NCBI RefSeq assembly: GCF_000514815.1
Contig: NZ_KI911471.1
Location: forward strand, 1 to 64,000
DNA: 64,000 bases
DNA from: Salinispora fenicalii
GTDB lineage: Bacteria > Actinomycetota > Actinomycetes > Mycobacteriales > Micromonosporaceae
Reading direction: 5' to 3'
Below the pieces are notes generated by a model. The model did not search any database. It had not been told where the DNA came from and worked only from the letters and a program-made list of their open reading frames with translations. Made by a program: the position numbers and the translations under genes. Shown one piece after another: positions 7,631 to 16,458 of the stretch (position 1 is its first letter; each line of letters begins with the position of its first letter).

Positions 7631-7659
7631 AAGGCCCGACTCGCGGGGAGTCGGGCCTT
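7631..7659. terminator. bidirectional hairpin terminator
   Basis: A perfect 12-bp stem, AAGGCCCGACTC (7631-7642) with GAGTCGGGCCTT (7648-7659), and a 5-base loop. It sits between the convergent DUF397 and glycosylase genes and can serve both. Confidence 0.8.
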
Positions 7660-7672
7660 CGCGCTAGAAGCT

Positions 7673-8335
7673 TCAGCTATCGCGGGCGACCTCGGACGAG
7701 GGCCCAGTTCCAGCACCGGGGCGAGCGGAACGTCGCCGGGGTGTGTGGCGACGGTAGGTGCTGACGGTCGGGTCGCCGGCGATCCAGAACCGCCACGGCA
7801 CGTCGTGCGCCCCGGTGACGCCGACCCGTGGCCCGGCCGATACGGCCGCTTCCGGCACTGGTTCGAGGGGTGGGCGCAGCCGGATCGGGCCGTCGCCGAG
7901 CAGGTACTGCCCGTACGCCGAGCGGTCAACGCCCAGTGCGGAGCAGAGCCGGGCCGGCCCTCGGGCGAGGTCGCGGTCGGATCGCGCCGTCTGACGGCGG
8001 GACCGGGCGTGAGCGTGGCCGGCGACCACTTCTCCCGCCCGCACCAGCACCGCTGCCGCCTCGCCGTCCGGCCCGGTCACCACGTTCAGCGCCCAGTGCA
8101 TGCCGTACGTGAAGTAGACGTAGACGTGCCCGGCCGGGCCGAACATCGCCGCGTTGCGGGGAGTGCGCCCCCGGTGGGCGTGTGAGGCCGGGTCCTGGGC
8201 GGTGCCCGCGTACGCCTCGACCTCGGTGATGCGGAGGGTGACCTCGCCGGCGGAAAGACGGGCGCCGAGCAGGCCGCGCGCCGCCGGCACCACCGGCCCG
8301 CCGAGCAGGACGGCTAGTCGCGCGAGATCATCCAC
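7673..8335 (-). CDS. DNA-3-methyladenine glycosylase, AAG/MPG family
   Basis: A 220-residue base-excision repair enzyme that removes alkylated purines. It matches the AAG (Mpg) family: TLRITEVEAYAG with the catalytic Glu, HAHRGRTPRNAAMFGPAGHVYVYF with the base-flipping region, YGMHWALNVV, and LARGPARLCSALG. Length is normal. The GTG start follows TAGGGT by seven bases without a Shine-Dalgarno, so the mRNA is probably leaderless. It diverges from the iron-box gene. Confidence 0.93.
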   Translation of the reverse strand: MDDLARLAVLLGGPVVPAARGLLGARLSAGEVTLRITEVEAYAGTAQDPASHAHRGRTPRNAAMFGPAGHVYVYFTYGMHWALNVVTGPDGEAAAVLVRAGEVVAGHAHARSRRQTARSDRDLARGPARLCSALGVDRSAYGQYLLGDGPIRLRPPLEPVPEAAVSAGPRVGVTGAHDVPWRFWIAGDPTVSTYRRHTPRRRSARPGAGTGPSSEVARDS

Positions 8336-8342
8336 GGCTGCG

Positions 8343-8348
8343 ACCCTA
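8343..8348 (-). promoter_or_regulatory. -10 hexamer of a likely leaderless promoter
   Basis: TAGGGT on the minus strand, seven bases before the glycosylase GTG. No clear -35. Confidence 0.4.
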
Positions 8349-8381
8349 TCCTGGGGTGATGCGGGTCGCCAGAGCTATGGA

Positions 8382-8400
8382 TTAGGTCAGCCTTACCTTA
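8382..8400 (+). promoter_or_regulatory. IdeR/DmdR-type iron box
   Basis: TTAGGTCAGCCTTACCTTA matches the actinobacterial iron box TTAGGTTAGGCTAACCTAA at 15 of 19 positions and keeps its dyad. The hexamer TACCTT inside it (8394-8399) lies seven bases before the ATG and can be the -10 of a leaderless promoter, so a bound iron repressor would block it. The expected outcome is induction under iron starvation. Confidence 0.65.
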
Positions 8401-8406
8401 GAGTCG

Positions 8407-10941
8407 ATGCTCGTGACCTCCGCATCCGCCCTGTTCCCGGCCGTGCAGGTGCCGTTCGTCCGCGACCTGGCAACGCATGGCGAACGCACCGCGATCGTCA
8501 CCCGGGACGGGGAGATCTCGTACACCGACCTCGCCGCCCGGGTCGCGCGAACCGCCGAGCAGCTCGGCGTGGGGCGACGGCTCGTGCTGGTCGTCGGCGC
8601 GAACACGGTCGACTCGCTGGTGGCGTACCTGGCCGCGATGCACGCGGGTCACCCGGTCCTGTTGGTGCCCGACGACCGGGCCTCGGCGCTCGCCGGCCTG
8701 ATCGAGGCGTACGACCCGGACGTGCTGGTCAGCGGCGCCGACGAGGGCTGGCGGGTCGAGCACCGCCGCGCCACCTCCGCGCACGACCTGCACCCCGACC
8801 TGGCCCTGCTGCTCTCCACCTCCGGGTCGACCGGCTCCCCGAAGCTGGTCCGGCTCTCCCACACCAACCTGCAGGCCAATGCGGAGGCGATCGGCGAGTA
8901 CCTGGGTATCCGCGACACCGACCGGGCGGCCACCAGCCTGCCACTGCACTACTGCTACGGCCTGTCAGTGGTCAACAGCCACCTGGCCCGAGGCGCCGCG
9001 CTGGTGTTGACCGACCTGTCGGTCGCCGACACCTGCTTCTGGGAGCTGTTCCGGGATGCCCGCGCCACCACCCTCGCCGGAGTGCCGTACACCTTCGACC
9101 TGTTGGACCGGGTCGGCTTCGCCGCCATGGACCTGCCGCACCTGCGTTACGTCACCCAGGCCGGTGGTCGACTCGCACCGGAGCGGGTACGTCAGTACGC
9201 CGAGCTGGGTCGGGGTGCGGGCTGGGACTTCTTCGTCATGTACGGGCAGACCGAGGCGACCGCGCGGATGGCGTACCTCCCGCCGGACCTCGCCTTGGAC
9301 CACCCGTCGGCGATCGGGGTGCCGGTGCCCGGTGGCGACTTCCGGCTCGCCCCGGTCGCCGACCATCCGGACCCGGAGGTCGGCGAGCTGGTCTACGCCG
9401 GCCCGAACGTCATGCTCGGCTACGCCCACTCTCCCGCCGATCTGACACTGGGTCGCACCGTTGACGAGCTGCACACCGGCGACCTGGCTCGGCGTACCAG
9501 TGCCGGAGTGTGGGAGATCGTCGGCCGCCGGAGCCAATTCGCCAAGATCCTCGGGCTGCGGGTCGACCCGCAGCAGATCGAGGCGCTGCTGTCCGCGCAC
9601 GATGTCACCGCCAGCTGCGTCGGCGGTGACGACGAACTGATCGTGGCGACCGTCGGCGCCGAAGACCCACGCCGGGTGCGCCTCCTGGTCGCTGGGGAGG
9701 TGGGGCTGCCACCTCGGGCCGTGCGGGTACTCCCCCTGGCCGAGTTGCCCCGGCTCGCCTCCGGCAAGCCCGACCTGGTGACGCTGCGTGGGCTCGCCGT
9801 CGAGAGCTCGCCACCGCCGGCGGCGCCGGCCGGCGACCTCTGCACGCTGTATGCGGAGGTGCTTGACCGCACCGACGTCACGCCGGATCGCAGCTTCGTC
9901 GACCTCGGCGGGGACTCCCTGTCGTACGTCGAGATGTCGGTGCGGTTGGAGCGGGAGCTGGGTGACCTGCCGGCGGACTGGCACACCCTGCCGATCGCAG
10001 ACCTGCGCCGATCCACCGCAGCTCCCGGAAGCGCTCCCCGGCCACGCCGGCGGCGTTCGCTGGAGACCAGTGTGGCGCTGCGGGCGGCGGCGATCGTGTT
10101 GATCGTCGGCTCACACATCCCGCTGTTCACCATCACCGGTGGGGCGCACCTACTGCTCGCGGTGGCCGGGTTCAACTTCGCCCGGTTCCAGCTCACCACC
10201 GCCGGGCGGGGAGAGCGGCTGCGGCAGATCGGCATCAGCCTGCTGCGCATCGTGCTGCCCACGGTGGCGTGGATCGGTGCGGTGATGCTGGTCAACGACC
10301 AGTACCGACTGAGCACCCTACTGCTGGCCAACAGCATCCTGCGGCCCGACGACGCCCCACACGGCTGGCACTTCTGGTTTATCGAGACGGTGGTCTACCT
10401 CCTGGTGGCGCTGGCCGCGCTACTCGGCCTACGCCGGGCCGACCGCTGGGAGCGGCGGTACCCGTTCGCGTTTCCGCTGGGGCTGACCGCGGTCGCGCTG
10501 CTCGGCCGGTACGACGTCTTCGGCCTCGACGCGGGCCACGACCTGCCGGCGGCGCTCGTGGCCGGCTGGCTGTTCACACTCGGCTGGACGGCCGCCCGGG
10601 CCGACGGGGTATGGCAGCGGCTGTTGGTCACGCTCGCCGCGGTGGCCACCGTGCCGGGCTTCTTCGGGCAGCCGGCCCGCGAAGCCCTGATCGTGGCCGG
10701 CTTCGCGCTACTGACCTGGCTGCCGACCGTGCCCAGTCTGGGCGTGCTGAACAAGGTGGCCGGGGTGCTCGCCGGTAGCTCGCTCTACATCTACCTGACC
10801 CACTGGCAGGTCTACCCACACCTGCGGGAGCTGCCGCTGGTCGCCCTCGCCGCGTCGCTCGCGCTCGGCATCGCGTACGCCGCGCTGGTCAGCCGCGTCT
10901 GGCGGTGGGCCGCCACCCGCCGCCCGGCCCGGCTGCGCTGA
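8407..10941 (+). CDS. adenylation / carrier / acyltransferase-3 fusion protein
   Basis: An 844-residue fusion. Residues ~1-460 are an ANL adenylation domain: STSGSTGSPK (137-146), YGQTEATARM (~279), GDLARR (~358) and SGKPDL with the A10 lysine (~453). Residues ~475-535 are a carrier domain with DLGGDSLSY (phosphopantetheine serine ~504). Residues ~555-840 are a membrane acyltransferase-3 domain with about nine or ten hydrophobic helices. The plan suggests that an acid is activated, loaded on the carrier, and passed to an acceptor at or across the membrane. Substrate and acceptor are unknown. The iron box suggests a link to siderophore or iron-stress envelope chemistry; no NRPS, siderophore or transporter gene lies beside it. 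The start has no Shine-Dalgarno. Confidence 0.88.
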   Translation: MLVTSASALFPAVQVPFVRDLATHGERTAIVTRDGEISYTDLAARVARTAEQLGVGRRLVLVVGANTVDSLVAYLAAMHAGHPVLLVPDDRASALAGLIEAYDPDVLVSGADEGWRVEHRRATSAHDLHPDLALLLSTSGSTGSPKLVRLSHTNLQANAEAIGEYLGIRDTDRAATSLPLHYCYGLSVVNSHLARGAALVLTDLSVADTCFWELFRDARATTLAGVPYTFDLLDRVGFAAMDLPHLRYVTQAGGRLAPERVRQYAELGRGAGWDFFVMYGQTEATARMAYLPPDLALDHPSAIGVPVPGGDFRLAPVADHPDPEVGELVYAGPNVMLGYAHSPADLTLGRTVDELHTGDLARRTSAGVWEIVGRRSQFAKILGLRVDPQQIEALLSAHDVTASCVGGDDELIVATVGAEDPRRVRLLVAGEVGLPPRAVRVLPLAELPRLASGKPDLVTLRGLAVESSPPPAAPAGDLCTLYAEVLDRTDVTPDRSFVDLGGDSLSYVEMSVRLERELGDLPADWHTLPIADLRRSTAAPGSAPRPRRRRSLETSVALRAAAIVLIVGSHIPLFTITGGAHLLLAVAGFNFARFQLTTAGRGERLRQIGISLLRIVLPTVAWIGAVMLVNDQYRLSTLLLANSILRPDDAPHGWHFWFIETVVYLLVALAALLGLRRADRWERRYPFAFPLGLTAVALLGRYDVFGLDAGHDLPAALVAGWLFTLGWTAARADGVWQRLLVTLAAVATVPGFFGQPAREALIVAGFALLTWLPTVPSLGVLNKVAGVLAGSSLYIYLTHWQVYPHLRELPLVALAASLALGIAYAALVSRVWRWAATRRPARLR

Positions 10942-10950
10942 CCCTGCTGA

Positions 10951-10989
10951 CGGGCGGGGGCGGTCCGCTGCGCGAACCGCCCCCGCCCG
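10951..10989. terminator. bidirectional hairpin terminator
   Basis: A 14-bp perfect stem, CGGGCGGGGGCGGT (10951-10964) and ACCGCCCCCGCCCG (10976-10989), with an 11-base loop. It lies between the fusion gene and the convergent end of the arginine operon. Confidence 0.8.
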
Positions 10990-11014
10990 TCGATGAACTG
11001 GTCAGGTGAACTGG

Positions 11015-12478
11015 TCAGCGGGGAACGACCTGCTCGGCCGCCCACTCCCGCCAGCCGGTGAGCTGGTCGGCGGCGGCGGCGAGCTGCTCGGCGACCGGTC
11101 CCGGGCCGGTGGAGCCGGGAGTGGTGCGGGCGGCGAGTGCGCTCTGGACCGACAGCACGTCGCGCACCGACGGGTCGAGGTGCTCGCTGACCGCGGCGAG
11201 GTCGGCGTCGGAGACCTCGTCGAGCGCGCAGTCCCGGGCCACACAGAGCGCCACCAGCCGGCCGGTGATCTCGTGCGCCTCACGGAACGGTACCCCGCGG
11301 CGGACCAGCCAGTCGGCCACCTCGGTGGCGAGCGAGAAGCCCTCCGGTGCGGCGGCGACCAGCCGGTCGGCCCGTACCGTCATCGTGGAGATCATCCCCG
11401 CGAGGGCCGGCAGGAGCAGCTCCAGCGTGTCCACCGCGTCGAAGGCGGGCTCCTTGTCCTCCTGCATGTCCCGGTCGTAGGTCATCGGCAGACCCTTGAG
11501 CATGGTGAGTACGCCCACCAGCCCCCCGACGAGCCGGCCGGACTTGCCTCGGGCCAACTCGGCGATGTCCGCGTTCTTCTTCTGCGGCATGATCGACGAG
11601 CCGGTGGCGAAGGCGTCATCCAGCTCCACCCAACCGAACTCCGGCGACGTCCACAGCACCACTTCCTCGCCGAGGCGGGACAGGTGCACGCCGATCAACG
11701 CGGTGGTGAAGAGGAACTCGGCGACGAAGTCCCGGTCGGCGACGGCGTCCATCGAGTTGGCGAAGGACGTACGGAAGCCCAGTTCCCGGGCGACCGCCAC
11801 CGGGTCCAGCGGCAGACCGGAGCCGGCGAGCGCACCGGCTCCGAGCGGGCTGATCGCGGTGCGGTGGTCCCAGTCGCGCAGCCGCTGTAGGTCGCGCAGC
11901 AGCGGCTGCACATGGGCGAGCAGCCAGTGCCCGAAGGTGACCGGCTGCGCGGGCTGCAGGTGGGTCATGCCCGGCGTCGCGGTGTCCACGTGCCGTCCGG
12001 CCTGCTCGACCAACGCCTCGGCCAGCTCGACCAGCGCAGCGGCCACGCCCCGGGCGTGGTCGCGCAGGTAGAGCCGCAGGTCCGTGGCGACCTGGTCGTT
12101 GCGGGAGCGGCCGGCGCGCAGCTTGCCGCCGAGCCGGCCGAGCCGTTCCAGCAGCCCCCGCTCCAGGGCGGTGTGCACGTCCTCGTCGTCAACGGTGGGC
12201 CGGAACGTGCCGGCGGCGCAGGCGGCCTCCAGGTCGTCCAGGGCCGCCAGGATCTGCCCCAGCTCCTCGGCGTCCAGCAGGCCGGCACCGGCCAGGACCC
12301 GGGCGTGCGCCCGGGACCCCGCGAGGTCGTAGGGGGCGAGCCGCCAGTCGAACTGCACGCTCACCGACAGCCGTGCGAGCGCCTCGGCCGGGCCGCCGGC
12401 GAAGCGGGCCCCCCACAGGCTGGTCCGGTTGGTGGCTGCGCTCTTCTCGGTCAGGCTCGTGTCGTCCACCCCGCCCAT
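11015..12478 (-). CDS. argH: argininosuccinate lyase
   Basis: Last enzyme of arginine synthesis, splitting argininosuccinate to arginine and fumarate; a cytosolic tetramer. The 487-residue product has SLWGARFAGGP at the start, SRNDQVATDLRLYLRD, the HLQPAQPVTFGHWL segment with the catalytic His region, and the family signature GSSIMPQKKN. ATG 12478 is preferred, 11 bases after the argG stop; an in-frame start at 12550 would overlap argG by 61 bases. It is the last gene of the operon, followed by the shared hairpin. Confidence 0.96.
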   Translation of the reverse strand: MGGVDDTSLTEKSAATNRTSLWGARFAGGPAEALARLSVSVQFDWRLAPYDLAGSRAHARVLAGAGLLDAEELGQILAALDDLEAACAAGTFRPTVDDEDVHTALERGLLERLGRLGGKLRAGRSRNDQVATDLRLYLRDHARGVAAALVELAEALVEQAGRHVDTATPGMTHLQPAQPVTFGHWLLAHVQPLLRDLQRLRDWDHRTAISPLGAGALAGSGLPLDPVAVARELGFRTSFANSMDAVADRDFVAEFLFTTALIGVHLSRLGEEVVLWTSPEFGWVELDDAFATGSSIMPQKKNADIAELARGKSGRLVGGLVGVLTMLKGLPMTYDRDMQEDKEPAFDAVDTLELLLPALAGMISTMTVRADRLVAAAPEGFSLATEVADWLVRRGVPFREAHEITGRLVALCVARDCALDEVSDADLAAVSEHLDPSVRDVLSVQSALAARTTPGSTGPGPVAEQLAAAADQLTGWREWAAEQVVPR

Positions 12479-12489
12479 TGTGGCAGCGC

Positions 12490-13698
12490 TCACCGCGCCC
12501 CACCCAGCCGGGCGTCCCGCTCCGCCGACATCTTGCTGGGCAGGCCCCACAGCTGCACGAACCCCTTGGCCAGGGACTGGTCGAAGGTGTCACCGGTGTC
12601 GTAGGTGGCCATGCCGAAGTCGTACAGGCTGGCCTCGGACCGTCGACCGGTGGCGGTGACCCGGCCGCCGTGCAGGGTGAGCCGTACCTCGCCGGAGACG
12701 TGCTGCTGCGAGTCGTCGACGAAGGCGTCCAGCGCGTCCTTCAGCGGGGAGAACCACAGGCCGTCGTAGACCAGCTCGCCCCAGCGCTGGTCCACGCTCC
12801 GCTTGAACCGGGCGAGGTCGCGCTCGACGGTGACGGCCTCCAGCTCCTGGTGGGCGGTGATCAGCGCGATCGCGCCCGGCGCCTCGTACACCTCGCGGCT
12901 CTTGATCCCGACGAGCCGGTCCTCGACCATGTCCAGCCGGCCGATGCCCTGCGCGCCGGCACGCCGGTTCAGCTCCACGATCGCCTGGTACGGGGTGACC
13001 GTCTCCCCATCGATCGCGACCGGGTTACCGGCGTCGAAGGTGATGACGACCTCGTCCGCGTCCCGCGGCTGGGCCGGGTCGGCGGTGTACGAGTACAGGT
13101 CCTCGATCGGCGGGTTCCAGATGTCCTCCAGGAAGCCGGTCTCGACGGCCCGGCCCCACAGGTTCTGGTCGATCGAGTAGGGCGACTTCGCCGACACGTC
13201 GATCGGCAGCCCCTTCTCCTCGGCGAACGCGATCGCCTTGTCCCGGGTCCAGGCGTAGTCCCGGGCCGGCGCGACGATCCGCAGATCCGGGGCGAGCGCC
13301 CCCAGGCCGACCTCGAAGCGAACCTGGTCGTTGCCCTTGCCGGTGCACCCGTGCGACACGATGGTGCCGCCGTGCTTGCGGGCCGCGGCCACCAGATGCT
13401 TGACGATCAGCGGCCGGGAGAGGGCGGAGACCAGCGGGTACCGGTCCATGTAGAGGGAGTTGGCCCGGATCGCGGGCAGGCAGTACTCGGCGGCGAACTC
13501 GTCGCGCGCGTCAACCACCTCGGACTCCACGGCCCCGCAGTCGAGCGCCCGCTGCCGGATTACCTCCAGGTCCTCGCCGCCCTGCCCGACGTCGACCGCC
13601 ACGGCGATCACTTCGGCGCCGGTCTGCTCGGCCAGGTACGGGATGGCGACGGAGGTGTCCAGTCCTCCGGAGTACGCCAGAACGACCCGCTCAGTCAT
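12490..13698 (-). CDS. argG: argininosuccinate synthase
   Basis: ATP-dependent ligation of citrulline and aspartate. The 402-residue protein starts MTERVVLAYSGGLDTSVAI, with the SGGLDTS pyrophosphatase-type P-loop, and carries SHGCTGKGNDQVRFE and the SPYSIDQNLWGR segment. Length fits the short actinobacterial form. Its ATG overlaps the argR stop by four bases (ATGA). Confidence 0.97.
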   Translation of the reverse strand: MTERVVLAYSGGLDTSVAIPYLAEQTGAEVIAVAVDVGQGGEDLEVIRQRALDCGAVESEVVDARDEFAAEYCLPAIRANSLYMDRYPLVSALSRPLIVKHLVAAARKHGGTIVSHGCTGKGNDQVRFEVGLGALAPDLRIVAPARDYAWTRDKAIAFAEEKGLPIDVSAKSPYSIDQNLWGRAVETGFLEDIWNPPIEDLYSYTADPAQPRDADEVVITFDAGNPVAIDGETVTPYQAIVELNRRAGAQGIGRLDMVEDRLVGIKSREVYEAPGAIALITAHQELEAVTVERDLARFKRSVDQRWGELVYDGLWFSPLKDALDAFVDDSQQHVSGEVRLTLHGGRVTATGRRSEASLYDFGMATYDTGDTFDQSLAKGFVQLWGLPSKMSAERDARLGGAR

Positions 13699-14210
13699 GA
13701 TGTGATGCTCCTTTCAACGTTGTCTTCGCGGCGGGCCCAGCCGGCGAGTTGGTCACCGAGCGCGGCTCCGCCGTCGGCCTCGCGGGCCACGACGAGGATG
13801 GTGTCGTCGCCGGCGATCGTGCCGACGACCTCGGGCAGGCCGGCGCGGTCCAACGCGCTGGCCAGGAACTGGGCCGCACCCGGTGGGGTACGGAGCACGG
13901 CGATGTTGCCGCTGGCGTCAACCCCGTTGAGCAGCTCGCGCAGCAGGCGCACGAGGCGCGCCGGCGCGGTCTCGGCCTCCCGCAACGGACGCTGGCCGTC
14001 CTCCGGGATCAGGTAGACCCCGCGTCCGTCGCCACCGCGCACGGTCACCGCGCCGAGTTCCTTGAGATCCCGGGAGAGGGTCGCCTGGGTGGTCTGGATG
14101 CCGTCCCCGGCCAGCAGGTCGCCCAGCTCGGTCTGCGAGTGGATCGCCTTGTCCCGGATCAGCTCGACGATCCGGGCGTGCCGGGCGGCGCGGGTCAGCG
14201 GGGCGCTCAT
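13695..14210 (-). CDS. argR: arginine repressor
   Basis: A 171-residue ArgR/AhrC homologue. The N-terminal winged helix has RHARIVELIRDKAIHSQTEL and the recognition helix QTTQATLSRDLKELG. The C-terminal half is the hexamerisation and arginine-binding domain, with GNIAVLRTPPGAAQFLASALD and GTIAGDDTILVV, where the GT/AGDDT motif binds arginine. It sits inside the operon it should regulate, overlapping argF and argG by four bases on each side, so the repressor is made together with the enzymes it controls. Confidence 0.96.
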   Translation of the reverse strand: MSAPLTRAARHARIVELIRDKAIHSQTELGDLLAGDGIQTTQATLSRDLKELGAVTVRGGDGRGVYLIPEDGQRPLREAETAPARLVRLLRELLNGVDASGNIAVLRTPPGAAQFLASALDRAGLPEVVGTIAGDDTILVVAREADGGAALGDQLAGWARREDNVERSITS

Positions 14211-15172
14211 GCGCTCTGCCCGGTGGTGCTGCCCGACGCCGGCGCGTCCGGGGAGGTTCCGAGGAGGAACGTCAGCAGCGCCTTCTGGGCGTGCAGCCGG
14301 TTCTCCGCCTGGTCGAAGACGGCGCTCTGCGCGCCGTCGAGCACCTCATCGGTGATCTCGTCGCCGCGGTGCGCGGGCAGGCAGTGCAGCACGATCGCGT
14401 GCGGCGCGGCGTGTGCGAGCAGCGCGGTGTTGACCTGGTACGGGCGGAAGGGGATGATCCGGTCCAGCCCGTCGGACTCCTGCCCCATCGAGGTCCAGGT
14501 GTCGGTGGCGACAACGTCGGCGTCGCGGACCGCCGCCACCGGGTCGGTGCCGGTCCGCACCGACCCGCCGGTGCCGGCGGCGATCTTCTCCGCCCGGGCC
14601 AGCACCGCCGGGTCCGGGCTGAACCCGGCGGGGCCGGCGATCCGGACGTGCATGCCGGCGGCGGCGCCGGACAGCAGGTACGAGTGGCACATGTTGTTCG
14701 CCGTGTCACCCAGGTACGCCAGCGTCCGTCCGGCGGTGCCGCCGAGGTGCTCGCGGATGGTGAGCAGGTCGGCCAGGAGCTGGCACGGGTGGTACATGTC
14801 GGTGAGCGCGTTGATCACGGGCACGGTCGCGTGCGCGGCGATCTCGGCGATCCGCTCGTCCCCGTGGGTGCGCAGCACGATCGCCGCCACGTAACGGGAG
14901 AGCACCCGCCCGACGTCGGCGAGGGTTTCGCCGCGGCCGAGGTGGGTCACCTGGCTGTCCACCACCAGCGGATGCCCGCCCAGCTCGGCGATGCCGACGT
15001 CGAAGGACATCCGGGTACGCAGGCTCGGCTTGTCGAAGAGCACCGCCACCGATCGCGGGCCGGCCAGGGGGCGGTATCCGAAGCGGTCCGCCTTCATGCC
15101 GGCGGCCAGGTCGAGCACGGTCGCCTGTTCGGCGGGGGTGAGGTCGTCGTCCCGCAGGAAGTGCCGGATCAT
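14207..15172 (-). CDS. argF: ornithine carbamoyltransferase
   Basis: Forms citrulline from ornithine and carbamoyl phosphate. The 321-residue enzyme has the carbamoyl-phosphate motif in the form KPSLRTRMSF (STRT replaced by SLRT), HPCQLLADLLTI, the DTWTSMGQE ornithine loop and HCLPAHRGDEI near the end. The STRT-to-SLRT change is notable, but such variants occur in the actinobacterial enzymes. It overlaps argR and argD by four bases, consistent with coupled translation. Confidence 0.95.
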   Translation of the reverse strand: MIRHFLRDDDLTPAEQATVLDLAAGMKADRFGYRPLAGPRSVAVLFDKPSLRTRMSFDVGIAELGGHPLVVDSQVTHLGRGETLADVGRVLSRYVAAIVLRTHGDERIAEIAAHATVPVINALTDMYHPCQLLADLLTIREHLGGTAGRTLAYLGDTANNMCHSYLLSGAAAGMHVRIAGPAGFSPDPAVLARAEKIAAGTGGSVRTGTDPVAAVRDADVVATDTWTSMGQESDGLDRIIPFRPYQVNTALLAHAAPHAIVLHCLPAHRGDEITDEVLDGAQSAVFDQAENRLHAQKALLTFLLGTSPDAPASGSTTGQSA

Positions 15173-16458
15173 GCCCTGGCCTCCGTCGTGGTTGGGGTGG
15201 TCGGGGTCGGAATTCTGGCCGGTTGGGCCGGCGGGCTGGGGTTGCCCGGACCCGTTGACCGGGGCCCGGCGGCCGGGGTCGAGTCGGCGGCGACACGGGT
15301 CGCGTCGAGGGCGGCCGGCAGGGCGGCCAGGAAGGCGTCGGCCTGGTCGGCGGTGAGAATCAGCGGTGGGGCGAGCCGGATGACGCCCGGCTGCACCGCG
15401 TTGGCCAGGAAGCCCGCCTCCCGCAGCGCCTCAACGGTGACCGCCGCCACCGGCGCGGTCAGCACGATCCCGAGCAGCAGGCCGGCGCCCCGTACCTCGG
15501 CGACCAGTGGATGTTTGAGCGCCTGGATACCCCGCCGTAGCCGGTCCCCGACCCGCGCGACGTGGTCGAGCAGCCCGGTGCCGGCGATCGTGGACAGCAC
15601 CGCCAGCCCGGCGGCGCAGCTGATCGGGTTCCCCCCGAAGGTGGTGCCGTGTGAGCCGGGGCGCAGCAGGTCGGCGGCGGGGCCGAAGGCGATGCAGGCG
15701 CCGAGCGGCAGGCCACCGCCGAGGCCCTTGGCGAGCGTCACCACGTCCGGTTCGATGCCCTCGGCCTGGTGGGCGAACCAGTGCCCGGTGCGGCCGATAC
15801 CGGTCTGCACCTCGTCGAGCACCAGCAGGGCGCCGTGCTCGGCGGTGATCCGGCGGGCCTCGGCGAGATAGCCGGCGGGCGGTACGACGATGCCGTTCTC
15901 CCCCTGGATCGGCTCCAGGATCACCATCGCGGTCGCGTCGGTGACGGCCGCGGCCAGCGCGGCGCTGTCGCCGTAGTCGACATGGGTGACGGTGGCGGGC
16001 AGCGGACGGAACGGGTCGGCCTTGGCCGGCTGGCCGGTGAGCGCCAGCGCCCCCATGGTGCGGCCGTGGAAGCCGCCCCGGGTCGCGACGACCTCGGTCC
16101 GTCCGGTGAGCCGGGAGACCTTGAACGCCGTCTCGTTCGCTTCGGCGCCCGAGTTGGCGAAGAAGACCCGTCCCGGGCGGCCGGCGAGGGCGAGCAGCAG
16201 CTCGGCCAGGGCCACCGGCGGCTCGGCGGCGTACAGGTTCGACACATGGCCCAGCGTGGCGACCTGCTTGGAAACCGCGGAGACCACCGCCGGGTGGGCG
16301 TGGCCCAGGGTGTTGACGGCGATGCCGCCGAGCAGGTCCACGTACTCCCGGCCGGCCTCGTCGACCACCACGGCGCCGGCCCCGCCGACCAGCGCGAGCG
16401 GCGGCGTGCCATAGCTGTCCATCATCGATTCTTGCCAGCGGTCACGGAGCGGGCTCAT
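15169..16458 (-). CDS. argD: acetylornithine aminotransferase
   Basis: PLP enzyme converting N-acetylglutamate semialdehyde to acetylornithine; 429 residues. Seen are FFANSGAEANETAFKVSR, the LDEVQTGIGRTG aspartate region that binds the pyridine nitrogen, and DVVTLAKGLGGGLPLGA with the Schiff-base lysine. The C terminus has an unusual ~40-residue Pro/Thr-rich tail that looks disordered. ATG 16458 is chosen because it overlaps the argB stop as ATGA; the longer open frame upstream lacks similarity. Confidence 0.95.
   Translation of the reverse strand: MSPLRDRWQESMMDSYGTPPLALVGGAGAVVVDEAGREYVDLLGGIAVNTLGHAHPAVVSAVSKQVATLGHVSNLYAAEPPVALAELLLALAGRPGRVFFANSGAEANETAFKVSRLTGRTEVVATRGGFHGRTMGALALTGQPAKADPFRPLPATVTHVDYGDSAALAAAVTDATAMVILEPIQGENGIVVPPAGYLAEARRITAEHGALLVLDEVQTGIGRTGHWFAHQAEGIEPDVVTLAKGLGGGLPLGACIAFGPAADLLRPGSHGTTFGGNPISCAAGLAVLSTIAGTGLLDHVARVGDRLRRGIQALKHPLVAEVRGAGLLLGIVLTAPVAAVTVEALREAGFLANAVQPGVIRLAPPLILTADQADAFLAALPAALDATRVAADSTPAAGPRSTGPGNPSPPAQPARIPTPTTPTTTEARA

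Noticed and set aside
8154..9464. 436-codon plus-strand frame overlapping the glycosylase and adenylation genes
   Set aside because: It overlaps two real genes in other frames and is Arg/Pro-rich with no domain.
12373..14016. Long plus-strand open frame opposite argH, argG and argR
   Set aside because: Antisense to three well-identified genes; no recognisable domain and no start signals.
14291..15871. Long plus-strand open frame opposite argF and argD
   Set aside because: Shadow frame of the arginine genes; Gly/Arg-rich sequence without motifs.
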